Source: Heliopora coerulea (lineage: Eukaryota > Cnidaria > Anthozoa > Scleralcyonacea > Helioporidae). From it: a DNA stretch of 64,000 nt. The translations under genes were made by a program, and so were the position numbers. The stretch spans positions 1 to 64,000 of the forward strand of contig JASJOG010000454.1 of NCBI GenBank assembly GCA_030142905.1. Direction: 5' to 3'. Shown here one piece after another: positions 1-8,919 of the stretch. Numbering within the stretch: the first letter of the stretch is position 1; every line of letters starts with the position of its first letter. The notes under the pieces are model-generated. The model did no database searches, was not told the origin of the DNA, and saw only the letters and a list, made by a program, of their open reading frames with translations.

Positions 1-1162
1 TGAAGCTAAAATGTGAAACTTTTCACACAAAAGTTTCACAAATGTGAAGCTAAAATGTGAAACTTTTCACACAAAAGTTTCACAAATGTGAAGCTAAAAT
101 GTGAAACTTTTCACACAAAAGTTTCACAAATGTGAAGCTAAAATGTGAAACTTTTCACACAAAAGTTTCACAAATGTGAAGTTGAAATGTGAAACTTTTC
201 ACACAAAAGTTTCACAAATGTGAAGTTAAAATGTGAAACTTTTCACACAAAAGTTTCACAAATGTGAAGCTAAAATGTGAAACTTTTCACACAAAAGTTT
301 CACAAATGTGAAGTTGAAATGTGAAACTTTTCACACAAAAGTTTCACAAATGTGAAGTTAAAATGTGAAACTTTTCACACAAAAGTTTCACAAATGTGAA
401 GTTAAAATGTGAAACTTTTCACACAAAAGTTTCACAAATGTGAAGCTAAAATGTGAAACTTTTCACACAAAAGTTTCACAAATGTGAAGTTAAAATGTGA
501 AACTTTTCACACAAAAGTTTCACAAATGTGAAGTTGAAATGTGAAACTTTTCACACAAAAGTTTCACAAATGTGAAGTTAAAATGTGAAACTTTTCACAC
601 AAAAGTTTCACAAATGTGAAGTTAAAATGTGAAACTTTTCACACAAAAGTTTCACAAATGTGAAGCTAAAATGTGAAACTTTTCACACAAAAGTTTCACA
701 AATGTGAAGCTAAAATGTGAAACTTTTCACACAAAAGTTTCACAAATGTGAAGTTAAAATGTGAAACTTTTCACACAAAAGTTTCACAAATGTGAAGCTA
801 AAATGTGAAACTTTTCACACAAAAGTTTCACAAATGTGAATTTAAAATGTGAAACTTTTCACACAAAAGTTTCACAAATGTGAAGTTAAAATGTGAAACT
901 TTTCACACAAAAGTTTCACAAATGTGAAGTTAAAATGTGAAACTTTTCACACAAAAGTTTCACAAATGTGAAGCTAAAATGTGAAACTTTTCACACAAAA
1001 GTTTCACAAATGTGAAGCTAAAATGTGAAACTTTTCACACAAAAGTTTCACAAATGTGAAGCTAAAATGTGAAACTTTTCACACAAAAGTTTCACAAATG
1101 TGAAGTTGAAATGTGAAACTTTTCACACAAAAGTTTCACAAATGTGAAGTTAAAATGTGAAG
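1..1162. repeat. 44-bp tandem hairpin array (26.4 units)
   Basis: Units start at 1, 45, 89 and so on every 44 bases up to 1145 with no indel, giving 26 full units and a partial 27th. Each unit holds a perfect inverted repeat, TGTGAAACTTTT / AAAAGTTTCACA, around the 5-nt loop CACAC. Variation seen by eye is confined to a short linker (GCTAAA in 12 units, GTTAAA in 9, GTTGAA in 4, TTTAAA in 1). The array lies next to the terminal repeat of element C. It is not CRISPR: there are no unique spacers. Confidence 0.97.
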
Positions 1163-1515
1163 TTTTTGATTGGTTGAACTAATTTATGGTAACGTAATTA
1201 AATTCCTTGAAGAGAACGGAAGTGACCGGAAGTGAAACCGAAAGTTACGTCATCAAGGAAAAGGTAATTCCCCCACGACACTTTGAAAAATTTTGACCAA
1301 ATTTGAAAAATTTCACCTATTTCGAAAATGTGACAAATTTGACCAATTTCGAGAATGTGACAAAATTGACTGATTTCGAGAATCCGGTTTAAACCAGATT
1401 TTGGAAATGGGTGTGGTCACACAACAATTTTGATTGACAGGTGATGACGTCATCAATTTTCGGAAGCTCATTAAAATTCAGAAAATGCGCTAGAACCCGG
1501 ACATTATAGACTACT
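1163..1515. repeat. Terminal inverted repeat region of element C
   Basis: This 353-bp non-coding stretch holds the terminus and subterminal motifs related to those of A and B, with tandem variants of the word GAAAATGTGACAAATTTGACC. Its partner repeat is outside the window, so the inner boundary is a guess based on where the 44-bp array stops. Confidence 0.6.
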
Positions 1516-2433
1516 ATCACCAGTCATTGTTCCTCCAGATAAAGACAATTTTGTATCATCTTGATCATTCATATATTTTTTTCTTGTGAGTGAATTGTCG
1601 CTGTTTGGATCTGAAGTTGTGATGATTTTATTATTCCCAATTGTGATATCACCTGTCATTGTTCCTCCTGATAAAGGTAATCTGGTGTTATCTCTATCAT
1701 CCACATATTTTTTTCTTGAAAGAGCATCTTTATAGTCTGGATCTTTTGAGGTTAAAACTTGATAAGTATTTGTGTAAATATCTCTTTTAATTTTACTTCT
1801 TTCAACACCCAACCAAGTGACTTTTTCCATTTTAATAAAGTTTCCGTCCACATATGATTTTGTTGTGAGATCATTATTATTTGAAGGTGTTGCACTTGAT
1901 AAGACTTTATTTGATCCCATATTCAAGTTTCCAGTCATTGTTCCACCTGTCAAAGATAATTTTCTAGAATCTTGGTCATCCACATATTTTTTACGGGAAA
2001 GATCTTTATCACCGGTGGGATCTGAAGTTGTTTGAATTTTATTATTTCCCATGACAATATTTCCAGACGTTGTTCCTCCTGTTACTGATAATTTTCTAGA
2101 ATCTTGATCATCCACATATTTTTTCCTACAAAGGTCTTTATCACTCACAGGATTCGTAGTTGTTGTAATTTTATTATTTCCCATTGTGATATCACCAGTC
2201 ATTATTCCACCACTTTTTGGTAGATAATTCGAACTTGTATGTCCCGACACTAAATCATCCACATATTTTTTCCTAGCTAAATGTGAATTTTCCGTTGGAT
2301 CAACTGATGTTATTATATGATTTGATTCCATATTAATATCTCCTTTCATTTCACCACCTGCAGTGGAAAGTTTTCCTGTTACATCGGATTTTAAAGATTC
2401 GTGTTCACTTTGATAACCATAGAATAAACTCAT
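1504..2433 (-). pseudogene. Phage-tail-fibre-like repeat protein, truncated by element C
   Basis: The frame starts at 2433, one base after the stop of the upstream gene and in the context AAATAAATG, and runs 309 codons. The protein is built of repeats of about 40 residues with the pattern GGTMTGDI-MGNNKI-TT-P-L-RKKYVDD, which resembles the repeat of caudovirus tail-fibre shafts. It ends at GGTMTGD followed by SSL and a stop; the last four codons come from the terminus of element C, so the distal part, probably the receptor-binding head seen in the two B paralogues, has been cut off. The inferred role is a virion spike shaft. A linker near residues 205-235 departs from the repeat pattern. Confidence 0.85.
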
Positions 2434-3132
2434 TTATTTAATAACCATTTCCAATAAAACATTTCCAATTGAAGATGAACCACCTTGTGGACCACTACCA
2501 TGGTTTCCTTCTACTTTGAATTTTATTTCATTATAAATTCCATTTGATAATTTAACCCCTTTTGTGTCTTCGGAGGAAGGATAAATTCTAGAAACACTAC
2601 CTTTTAGTGTTTGTTGTGTTGTTATCGGAATTTGTATAAGAATGTCACTTCTTTTTCCATTTACAAAATTTTTACTTTTGTCAATCATGTTACAACTTAT
2701 GTTTACATATCCCAAATTATTGTTCATATTTACTTCGTTGTCACTTTCAGTTAATGTATTTGGAGATATAACTTTATTAACGGGAAATCCTAGTATGGGT
2801 GCAAATGTTTGTAAATTTAATTCTTTATCGGATTTTATTGTACATTTCCCACTATAATCCACTTGTTCCAATTCTATTTTTCCAACATTTTCAAATTCAG
2901 TTTTTAAAATATTAAATGTATAATACCCATCTTTGAAATTAATTTTTGTATTTGTACCTTTCGTGTCATAAGTATAATGAAAATTTTTATTCAAATTATC
3001 ATAATTCCAAAAAATACTTATAGATTTTACAAACATCCCTGAACAACTGTTTAATATGATTGGTTCGTCTAATGTGATTGTTTTTTCACAATTTTCATTT
3101 TTTGATATAAAAATTTTTAAAGATATTGTCAT
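2434..3132 (-). CDS. Penton-like minor capsid protein (single jelly-roll type, putative)
   Basis: Intact 232-aa frame starting in the context TAAAATAAATG. The central segment has LGFPVNK, then a TES/SDN-V motif, then a V-I-C-MI-S-N-VNGKRSD run. This matches the general pattern I know from penton-like proteins of adintoviruses and Polintons (LGF followed by V-I-C-I-G-S-NG-S), so I infer the pentameric vertex protein. Length fits the roughly 220-250 aa of Polinton PX-type proteins. The homologue in B (49240-49917) is collinear and also intact. It lies between the C-terminally anchored protein and the fibre gene, and its stop abuts the fibre start, which fits a vertex/spike cassette. The fold is an inference from motif pattern. 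Confidence 0.6.
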   Translation of the reverse strand: MTISLKIFISKNENCEKTITLDEPIILNSCSGMFVKSISIFWNYDNLNKNFHYTYDTKGTNTKINFKDGYYTFNILKTEFENVGKIELEQVDYSGKCTIKSDKELNLQTFAPILGFPVNKVISPNTLTESDNEVNMNNNLGYVNISCNMIDKSKNFVNGKRSDILIQIPITTQQTLKGSVSRIYPSSEDTKGVKLSNGIYNEIKFKVEGNHGSGPQGGSSSIGNVLLEMVIK

Positions 3133-3156
3133 TTATTTTATAATATATATTTTGAT

Positions 3157-4617
3157 TCAAAACTTTGTTTCACAGAGCACGTACCGTGCGATTAAAATTC
3201 CACCAATCATCGATAAAGATAAAATAATAAAATTATCAGTTGTTGGTTTCACAGCTTTGCTACTCAGAGCGCTTTGCGCAGTTGTAGTAAGCTTTTTTAT
3301 TCCGCTTGCGGTCCGTAGGTTTTTCACAGGTTTTTGAGGTTGATCTCCCAATGTTTCCAATTTTTTCAATTCTATGTTGTGTTGTTTTTTCACAGGTTGT
3401 TGTTTAACTCCACAATAATTTAAATTTTCATTAATTCCAAAAACCATATTTTCACCAGAAACTTTTAATTTACTATTATATCCTTCAATAGGATTTTTTA
3501 AAATTATTAGACTGCTTGGAACTAACCATAGACTTGGACTTATCGCAGTATTTAAAACATCATTAGTTGCAGTTATGGCCGTATTCATATTATTTATCCA
3601 GGTTGCTGTATCATAATTTATTACACTATCTTCAAAAATTTTTCTAAATTCTTTTTGAGTTTCTAATGCACTAGCTCTGTTACTAAAAATAGATTGTTTT
3701 GTTCTAGCTTGACTTCCTAATATGGAATAAATAAATGCTTCAATAGATTGATTTAAATATTGAATTCCAATTTTTGTAAAACCATTACTTTTTACTGGAA
3801 TATATCTTTTGTAATCATTTTTTAATGATTCTGGATATAATTGATAAACAACCCCACCTTTTTGTCTATAAATCATTTTTCTTCTAATATGTTCATTGTT
3901 TCTATAAAATTTATTCGCAGAAAATTCACTACTAATGAATGACATTTTTTCTCCGCCATCCATTCTTATTAAAAGTCTTCTCACAGTAAAATACAAATGA
4001 AATCTCATAATTGATGTTATAATAGGAGAAACGCCTTTGGATGGTGTTAAATGTTGAATTGAAATTCCACAACAATAAGCAGCACAATAAACTGAAAAAC
4101 AAACTCTGTAATAACTTTCACTGTCTCTCCAATTTCCTATCCAATAATTTGTGTTTATATTCAATATTGGTAATTTAGGTAAAAAATAATCTTTATTATT
4201 AATATAAATTCTAAAATTTTCAATTGGATAATTTAATATTAAATGATCAGGATATTTATCATAAATTGTAAGTCCTTCGACAGTTAACGGATTGGATTTT
4301 GGAATTTCTTGAATTGTTCCATTGGATTTCCATACTTTTGGAAAGCGGGCGGAACGCCCGCTGTCGCTGTGTTCAATAGGTTTACCGCTTTCGCGGTTTA
4401 TTGTTAAATATTTTGTCATATTTGGATCATTTTTAAATGTATCTGAATTTATATCTGTTGAAAAAAACGAATTATTTTTAAACCAAATATGATAACCTTG
4501 AAAAACAGCATTTTTATCAAAATCAGCCTCGAAGGTAAACCTTGACATGTCTGCATAGGGATATTTTTTTTTAAAATATTTTTTCTCCAATTCAACATCT
4601 TCTTTAATATTTTTCAT
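3157..4617 (-). CDS. Conserved Polinton virion-type protein with C-terminal membrane anchor
   Basis: This 486-aa frame has no family I can name. Conserved against its B homologue are a CGISIQHL segment, MRFHLYFTVRR, a block around SILGSQARTKQSIF, and a C-terminal hydrophobic segment (about 462-480) ending IARYVL, probably one membrane span. Between the conserved core and the anchor is a variable linker holding GC-rich mini-hairpins (see findings). The frame is open upstream as far as an ATG at 4674 except for a single TAG at 4621-4623; I chose the ATG at 4617 because it follows that stop. The gene is divergent from integrase. A structural or membrane role is inferred only from the anchor and its position next to capsid genes. 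Confidence 0.75.
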   Translation of the reverse strand: MKNIKEDVELEKKYFKKKYPYADMSRFTFEADFDKNAVFQGYHIWFKNNSFFSTDINSDTFKNDPNMTKYLTINRESGKPIEHSDSGRSARFPKVWKSNGTIQEIPKSNPLTVEGLTIYDKYPDHLILNYPIENFRIYINNKDYFLPKLPILNINTNYWIGNWRDSESYYRVCFSVYCAAYCCGISIQHLTPSKGVSPIITSIMRFHLYFTVRRLLIRMDGGEKMSFISSEFSANKFYRNNEHIRRKMIYRQKGGVVYQLYPESLKNDYKRYIPVKSNGFTKIGIQYLNQSIEAFIYSILGSQARTKQSIFSNRASALETQKEFRKIFEDSVINYDTATWINNMNTAITATNDVLNTAISPSLWLVPSSLIILKNPIEGYNSKLKVSGENMVFGINENLNYCGVKQQPVKKQHNIELKKLETLGDQPQKPVKNLRTASGIKKLTTTAQSALSSKAVKPTTDNFIILSLSMIGGILIARYVLCETKF

Positions 4618-4695
4618 AACCTAATCATAATTTTTCCAATAATATTTTCTTTCCATTTCTTCAGTTGAATTCATTGTTTATTTTAATAAAAATAA
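4618..4695. promoter_or_regulatory. Divergent start region between anchored protein and integrase
   Basis: An ATG on the minus strand (4674) and the integrase ATG on the plus strand (4696) are separated by only 21 bases of A/T-rich DNA, reading AAATAAACAATG one way and AATAAAAATAAATG the other. On the minus strand an 18-codon frame (including its TAG stop) precedes the ATG at 4617. Element B has the same arrangement (47576-47603). The compact bidirectional layout suggests that both genes use the short start motif common to the whole element. Confidence 0.5.
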
Positions 4696-5877
4696 ATGAA
4701 CAAAGTTAGCGACAAAGACGGCTTTGCCGACATGATTGTTATTGAACAAGAGTTAAGAGACATTTACTACAACCCAGAAACAGGTTATCAATCTGCGGAA
4801 AGACTTTATCAAAAAGCAAAAGAAAAGGGATTAAACGTTAGTAGAAAAATTGTGCAAGACTGGTTAAAAACACAAGATACTTTTACAAAATACAAACCAA
4901 TTGTTAGAAGACATAAATTCCAAAGAACATTTGTCAAAGATTTAGCTGATCAAATACAAATGGATTTGGTTGATATGGGAAAATACAGTGGAGCTGGCCG
5001 CCAATACGGTAAAAACCAGAACAAAGGATATTATTGGATATTGTCAGCTGTTGAAATTTTAAGTAGATATGCATTCGCTATTCCTGTTTACAGAAAAGAT
5101 ACTAAAAACATGACAAAAGCTGTGGATGAATTATTAAAACAATTTAAGGAAAGATTTGGTAAATACCCAAAAGTCGCTCAATTTGATGAAGGAAAAGAAT
5201 TTTACAATGTAGGTGTAAAAGAACTATTGAAAAAACATAATGTTGAATATTTTTCCACAAACTCTGATAGAAAAGCAGCTATAGTTGAAAGATTTAACAG
5301 AACTCTAAAAACATCCATGTGGAAATATTTCTACAGTAAAGGAACTTATAATTGGATTAACATTTTGAGTAACCTTGTGAATAATTATAATAATACTAAA
5401 CAAAGTAGTATATTAATGAAACCTGCTGATGTGAACAAGTCTAACAAAGACCAAGTGTGGATTACACTATATGGTTACCCATTAGGAGATTTACCTTTAC
5501 CTAAATTCAGAATTGGTGATACTGTTAGGATTTCTAAATATAAGAATATCTTTACTAAAGGTTATGAAGCTAATTTTACAGAAGAAATTTTTAAAATTGT
5601 AAAAGTATTTAGAGGTGATCCAAACATGTATGAAGTGGGAGATTTAGAAGGAGAACCAATCATTGGGAAATTTTATGAACAGGAATTATCTGCTGTGGAT
5701 AAAAAGGATGATATATATAAAGTAGAGAAAATATTAAAAAGGAAAAAAGTCAAAGGTAAAAATATGGTGTTGGTAAAGTGGTTAGGTTATGATAATAAAC
5801 ATAACTCTTGGATCGCACAAAGTGCTCTGAGCAGCTTAGCTGCGATACCAGAAGAAAACGTTAAATCAAAGATTTAA
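4696..5877 (+). CDS. Retroviral-type (rve) integrase with C-terminal chromodomain
   Basis: The 393-aa protein catalyses insertion of element ends into host DNA, giving the 6-bp duplications seen here. An N-terminal helix-turn-helix-like part (about 15-65) precedes an RNase-H-fold core with catalytic Asp90 (QMDLVDM), Asp164 (QFDEGKEF) and Glu198 (VERFNRTLK). A beta-rich segment follows and then a chromodomain (about 345-375, YKVEKIL, VLVKWLGY, NSWI). Start context is AAATAAATG. Compared with element B it has three in-frame differences at GC-rich palindromes: 4717-4731, a 24-nt insertion at 4987-5010, and a 33-nt insertion inside the chromodomain tail at 5812-5847. The frame is intact and all catalytic residues are present, so it may be active in trans. 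The chromodomain insertion could impair histone binding. Confidence 0.95.
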   Translation: MNKVSDKDGFADMIVIEQELRDIYYNPETGYQSAERLYQKAKEKGLNVSRKIVQDWLKTQDTFTKYKPIVRRHKFQRTFVKDLADQIQMDLVDMGKYSGAGRQYGKNQNKGYYWILSAVEILSRYAFAIPVYRKDTKNMTKAVDELLKQFKERFGKYPKVAQFDEGKEFYNVGVKELLKKHNVEYFSTNSDRKAAIVERFNRTLKTSMWKYFYSKGTYNWINILSNLVNNYNNTKQSSILMKPADVNKSNKDQVWITLYGYPLGDLPLPKFRIGDTVRISKYKNIFTKGYEANFTEEIFKIVKVFRGDPNMYEVGDLEGEPIIGKFYEQELSAVDKKDDIYKVEKILKRKKVKGKNMVLVKWLGYDNKHNSWIAQSALSSLAAIPEENVKSKI

Positions 5878-6464
5878 CGAAATATTCAAAACATATAAAA
5901 TAAATGGATGAAGGTTTTGATGATATAGAAATGAGAAATAGAAACATAGAAGAAGAAGAAGAGGAAGACCGTGAGGACGAAGAGGGGGAAACAAGTTTTG
6001 GGGGAGATGATAATAATAGAAGTATAAATATAATAAACACAGAAAATCCAAGAACAACAAGGGTTAACCTTTCAAGAGAAACACCTGTAAATATATTAAG
6101 AAGAATGAGAAATGTAAGATCAATAATAACTACTGATAAAAAATCTAGTTTTAAAAAAATATTTAAAATTCAACTTGAAAAGAAAAATGGTCCAAATAAT
6201 AGTATATTGTTGGATAAAACTTCGTTTGTAAGAGACCAAAAAGGAAATGTTTCAATTATTTTCAAAGATCAAAAAATTGGTAATGTCAATTCAAAAAATG
6301 AACCAAAGTTATTTCCCAGAAAAAACAAGAAATATGTTGATGAATTTAATGATTATATGAGAAAGGCAATCAAAGAATATGAAAAAACTCCAAGGGCGGT
6401 AATAGAAAAAAGAATTGGTAACCTTGGTGGGCCGCTTCGCGATTTTGATAATAGTGTAGCTGAA

Positions 6465-6762
6465 TGATGTTTAGGAAACATGAGAGCTTGGATATATTGA
6501 AGTAGATGAACGATCTTCAAGCTCGATACTCAGAAAATGATATCTGAGCCCCAGACGGGGATCGAACCCGCAACCTTCTGATGACCGGTTAGACGCTCTA
6601 ACCATTGAGCTACCGAGACTCAGATGGCGAGCTAAGTTGCAAATTCGATATATATATGTGCGACCTAAGCGGTTGCGGGATCGAAGGTTGCGGGTTCGAT
6701 CCCCGTCTGGGGCTCAGATATCATTTTCTGAGTATCGAGCTTGAAGATCGTTCATCTACTTC
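6465..6762. mobile_element. tRNA-derived foldback (SINE-like) insertion
   Basis: The insertion is flanked by the perfect 12-bp duplication AGTGTAGCTGAA (6453-6464 and 6763-6774). It contains two perfectly identical 79-bp inverted arms (6499-6577 and 6684-6762) that include the 3' half of a tRNA-like sequence. The left copy continues into a full tRNA-like unit, while the right copy has only the B-box half. Element B lacks the insertion. A perfect 79/79 match between arms implies a recent event or conversion. SINEs normally end in an A-rich or simple tail, which I do not see, so the mobilisation mechanism is unclear. Confidence 0.85.
6548..6619 (-). other. tRNA-like sequence with pol III A and B boxes
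   Basis: On the minus strand the acceptor 5' part GTCTCGG can pair, with wobbles, with CTGGGGC. A D-arm follows with A box TAGCTCAATGG, then an anticodon-like arm with GGT in the loop, and a T arm with a perfect B box GGTTCGATCC. The residue before the putative anticodon is C rather than the invariant U, and the anticodon stem has a mismatch. I therefore read it as the tRNA-related head of the mobile element (Thr-like anticodon) and not a working tRNA gene. Confidence 0.65.
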
Positions 6763-7659
6763 AGTGTAGCTGAAGGTGAAAATCAAATGAGTGAAGTTAT
6801 TAATTCTATCACTGATGATTCTATTTTAGAAATTCAAACTAAAATTGATAATATAATTGATGAAAATAACTTAAAAAAATTCATTGATAATGAACAGGAT
6901 CCAAGACGAACATTATTTGAAAGAAATGAATTAAGAGAATTTAGAGGACTAGTATATTTGGAGGATATTGACTCCAATCTATCAGAAAATGAAAAAAAAC
7001 AAGTTATACGTGGAAAAATTTATGGATTTGATAGAGAGCATCAACATTGGAAAAATAAATCTGATTTAGAAACAGCTGAACCCCAAAAAAGTATATATAA
7101 AAGTTTTTCAGAAATTGCAAAACTTCAAGCAGATAAAATGAGACTTGAAAATAATGAAAGACCAATTAGTGAAGAAGGAATACAGATTTTAAATGAAAAT
7201 GCTGAAGAATCTGACCTTGGAAGATTAGAAAGATTTAAAAAATGGGCAAAAGAAAATTTATTAGGTTTATCAGCAGTTGCTATTTCTGTAGCAGGTATAA
7301 TTACAACAATAGTTATAAGGGCAAGAAACGCATTAAAACAAGGTGCAAAAGCGGTTGGAAATTTAGGAAAAGCAATTGCAAATATAGGTAAAAATTTTGG
7401 TGCAGTCATTTCAGCAGTTTTAAATTTAATTTCTCAAATATTATCATGGGGTGCAAAAGGTATTGCCTTTCTTGCTAAAAATCTATGGATATTAGCTATT
7501 GCAATTACTTACTTTTTATACAATGAATATAAAGACAGCAAAGCTGCTAAAGTACAAACATAGAAAGAAAACACAGCAAAGCTGATAAACAACCATAGGT
7601 TGGTAAACTAAAAATATTTTTTTATAAAACAAAAATTTTTAATTTTTGTATAATAAAAA

Positions 7660-8898
7660 ATGAATAGAGTAAACAAATTATATCCAGGATATAAAAGATC
7701 AAAAATGAGTGAAATTAAAGGAAACAGAACGAGGCATGTTGTAACTTTGAATCCTAATAAAGTAAATCCTGAAGAAGAACTTTATATAGATATTCCAAAA
7801 TTAAATCCTAATTTGTGTCTTGTTCCTGATTCATTAAAATTGTTATTTAATTTTAAAAATGTAAATACTAAATCGTGGTTTTTAAATAATTTATCAAAAT
7901 TGTTAAAGAAAAGATTGGTTGTTAAATTTGCTGGAGAAATTGTTTACGATAATAGTGGAGAATCTTTACTAGAAATTTACAAAGACCTCTGGAAACCTGA
8001 ATATGAAAGAGCCGATATGGTTGAATACGGAATCGCTCGAGAAAACCTCAGAAAATTAATTTCAAAAGATGACTCTGGAGCAACAAGTGGTAATGCTGAA
8101 AAAGCTTCTGATAAATTAATGTATGATATTTATGGAACAAAACAGTGTTTAAAATTAGAAAAAATACTTTCAGATCATGGATTATATGCCCCTTATGGAA
8201 TGATTAACAATTTTCAATACATTTTAACTTTTCCAAAAGCTAGTGAAATTATGGTAGCACAAAGTGGAGAAAGTGTTGGCGGATATACATTGGAAAATTT
8301 AGAACTAGAGTATGAAACGATTGAAAATCAAGATTTGGTAATTGATGTTTTATCAAATTACACCACAGGAAGATCATTATCATATAATTATGTAACTTTG
8401 ATGAAAACAGTAGAATGGGATAAAGATGCAACTTTACATAATGAAACCATAAATATTCCGCGGAAGAGTATGAAAGCAGTTGTGCTGTTATTTAGAAATA
8501 AAACTATCACAGATAGTGAGCAATTTGTTTATCCAAATATAACAGACGTCAAAATTAGTGTTGAAGAAGTACCAAATAGTATATATTCTCAAGGTATGCC
8601 AAAAAGAAGATTTTCTGAAGAAGCATTTAGAATATTTCACTGCGGATATTCTGACTGTGATTCAGTCATGAGTATTGAAAAATTTTATAAAGATTCATTT
8701 GCATTATGTGTGGATTTAAGAACATTAGATGATAACTTTGTTTACGGGAATGGTAAAAAATTAGTAAATACACAGTCTGGATTGTTGTTAGAAATTAAAA
8801 AAACTGCCATTTCTGCAAATGTAATGTGTCATATATTTGTGATAAGTGATGGATTGTTAAACATTGTAAATAAAGATTTGTCATCAATTCAATTTTGA
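7660..8898 (+). CDS. Major capsid protein, double jelly-roll type (putative)
   Basis: Intact 412-aa frame with start context TATAATAAAAAATG. The size fits the PY-type major capsid protein of Polintons (about 435 aa). The central segment YGMINNFQYILTFPKAS followed by YTLENLELEYETI is like the strand-turn region of Polinton/adintovirus hexon proteins as I know them, and the repeated beta-rich architecture fits. It lies directly upstream of the packaging ATPase (21-nt gap), a common morphogenesis pairing. The inferred role is the hexagonal capsomer. A second in-frame Met lies at residue 16. The B copy (43709-44947) is about 95% alike but has a nonsense codon. The assignment is by motif and context, not by structure. 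Confidence 0.65.
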   Translation: MNRVNKLYPGYKRSKMSEIKGNRTRHVVTLNPNKVNPEEELYIDIPKLNPNLCLVPDSLKLLFNFKNVNTKSWFLNNLSKLLKKRLVVKFAGEIVYDNSGESLLEIYKDLWKPEYERADMVEYGIARENLRKLISKDDSGATSGNAEKASDKLMYDIYGTKQCLKLEKILSDHGLYAPYGMINNFQYILTFPKASEIMVAQSGESVGGYTLENLELEYETIENQDLVIDVLSNYTTGRSLSYNYVTLMKTVEWDKDATLHNETINIPRKSMKAVVLLFRNKTITDSEQFVYPNITDVKISVEEVPNSIYSQGMPKRRFSEEAFRIFHCGYSDCDSVMSIEKFYKDSFALCVDLRTLDDNFVYGNGKKLVNTQSGLLLEIKKTAISANVMCHIFVISDGLLNIVNKDLSSIQF

Positions 8899-8919
8899 AA
8901 ACAAGATGAAAAATAAAAA

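Larger units (their letters stand above)
1..1515. mobile_element. Polinton-like element C, right end (partial)
   Basis: The segment ends in CCGGACATTATAGACTACT, nearly the same terminus as elements A and B (CCGGACATTACAGACTACT), and contains the same subterminal words (CACTTTGAAAAATTTTGACC, CCGGAAGTGAAACCGAAAG). Immediately after it, at 1516, the tail-fibre-like gene of element A begins in mid-codon-series, so C is nested in A. The six bases 1516-1521 (ATCACC) are the expected target duplication; the partner copy lies outside the window. No genes of C are visible, only its terminal region. The family assignment rests on the terminus match; the element's size and coding content cannot be seen. 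Confidence 0.8.
5904..7563 (+). pseudogene. Polinton membrane protein (acidic N-terminus, Gly-rich hydrophobic C-terminus), split by insertion
   Basis: Two open segments (5904-6467 and 6787-7563) correspond to the ends of one gene, as shown by the near-continuous B homologue (45028-46378). The N-terminus is very acidic (poly-Glu about residues 14-26). The C-terminal part has a hydrophobic stretch (LLGLSAVAISVAGIITTIV), an amphipathic Gly/Ala/Lys region (ALKQGAKAVGNLGKAIANIG) and a second hydrophobic segment (NLWILAIAITYFLY). This suggests a virion membrane or membrane-active protein; I do not know its name. A 298-bp tRNA-derived foldback at 6465-6762 with 12-bp target duplications introduces an immediate stop. 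A downstream ATG at 6787 could still give the membrane half. Confidence 0.8.

Noticed and set aside
1..1162. CRISPR-like array of regular repeats
   Set aside because: The 44-bp units are directly adjacent with no unique spacers, there are no cas genes, and the context is an animal transposon.
1504..2433. Bacteriophage or prophage contamination because of tail-fibre repeats
   Set aside because: The gene is flanked by Polinton genes, shares their start motif, recurs in element B and lies among satellite, LINE and hAT sequences.
6546..6700. Functional tRNA gene, or a pair of them
   Set aside because: It is inside an insertion with target duplications, the anticodon-loop residue before GGT is C rather than U, and the second copy has only the 3' half.
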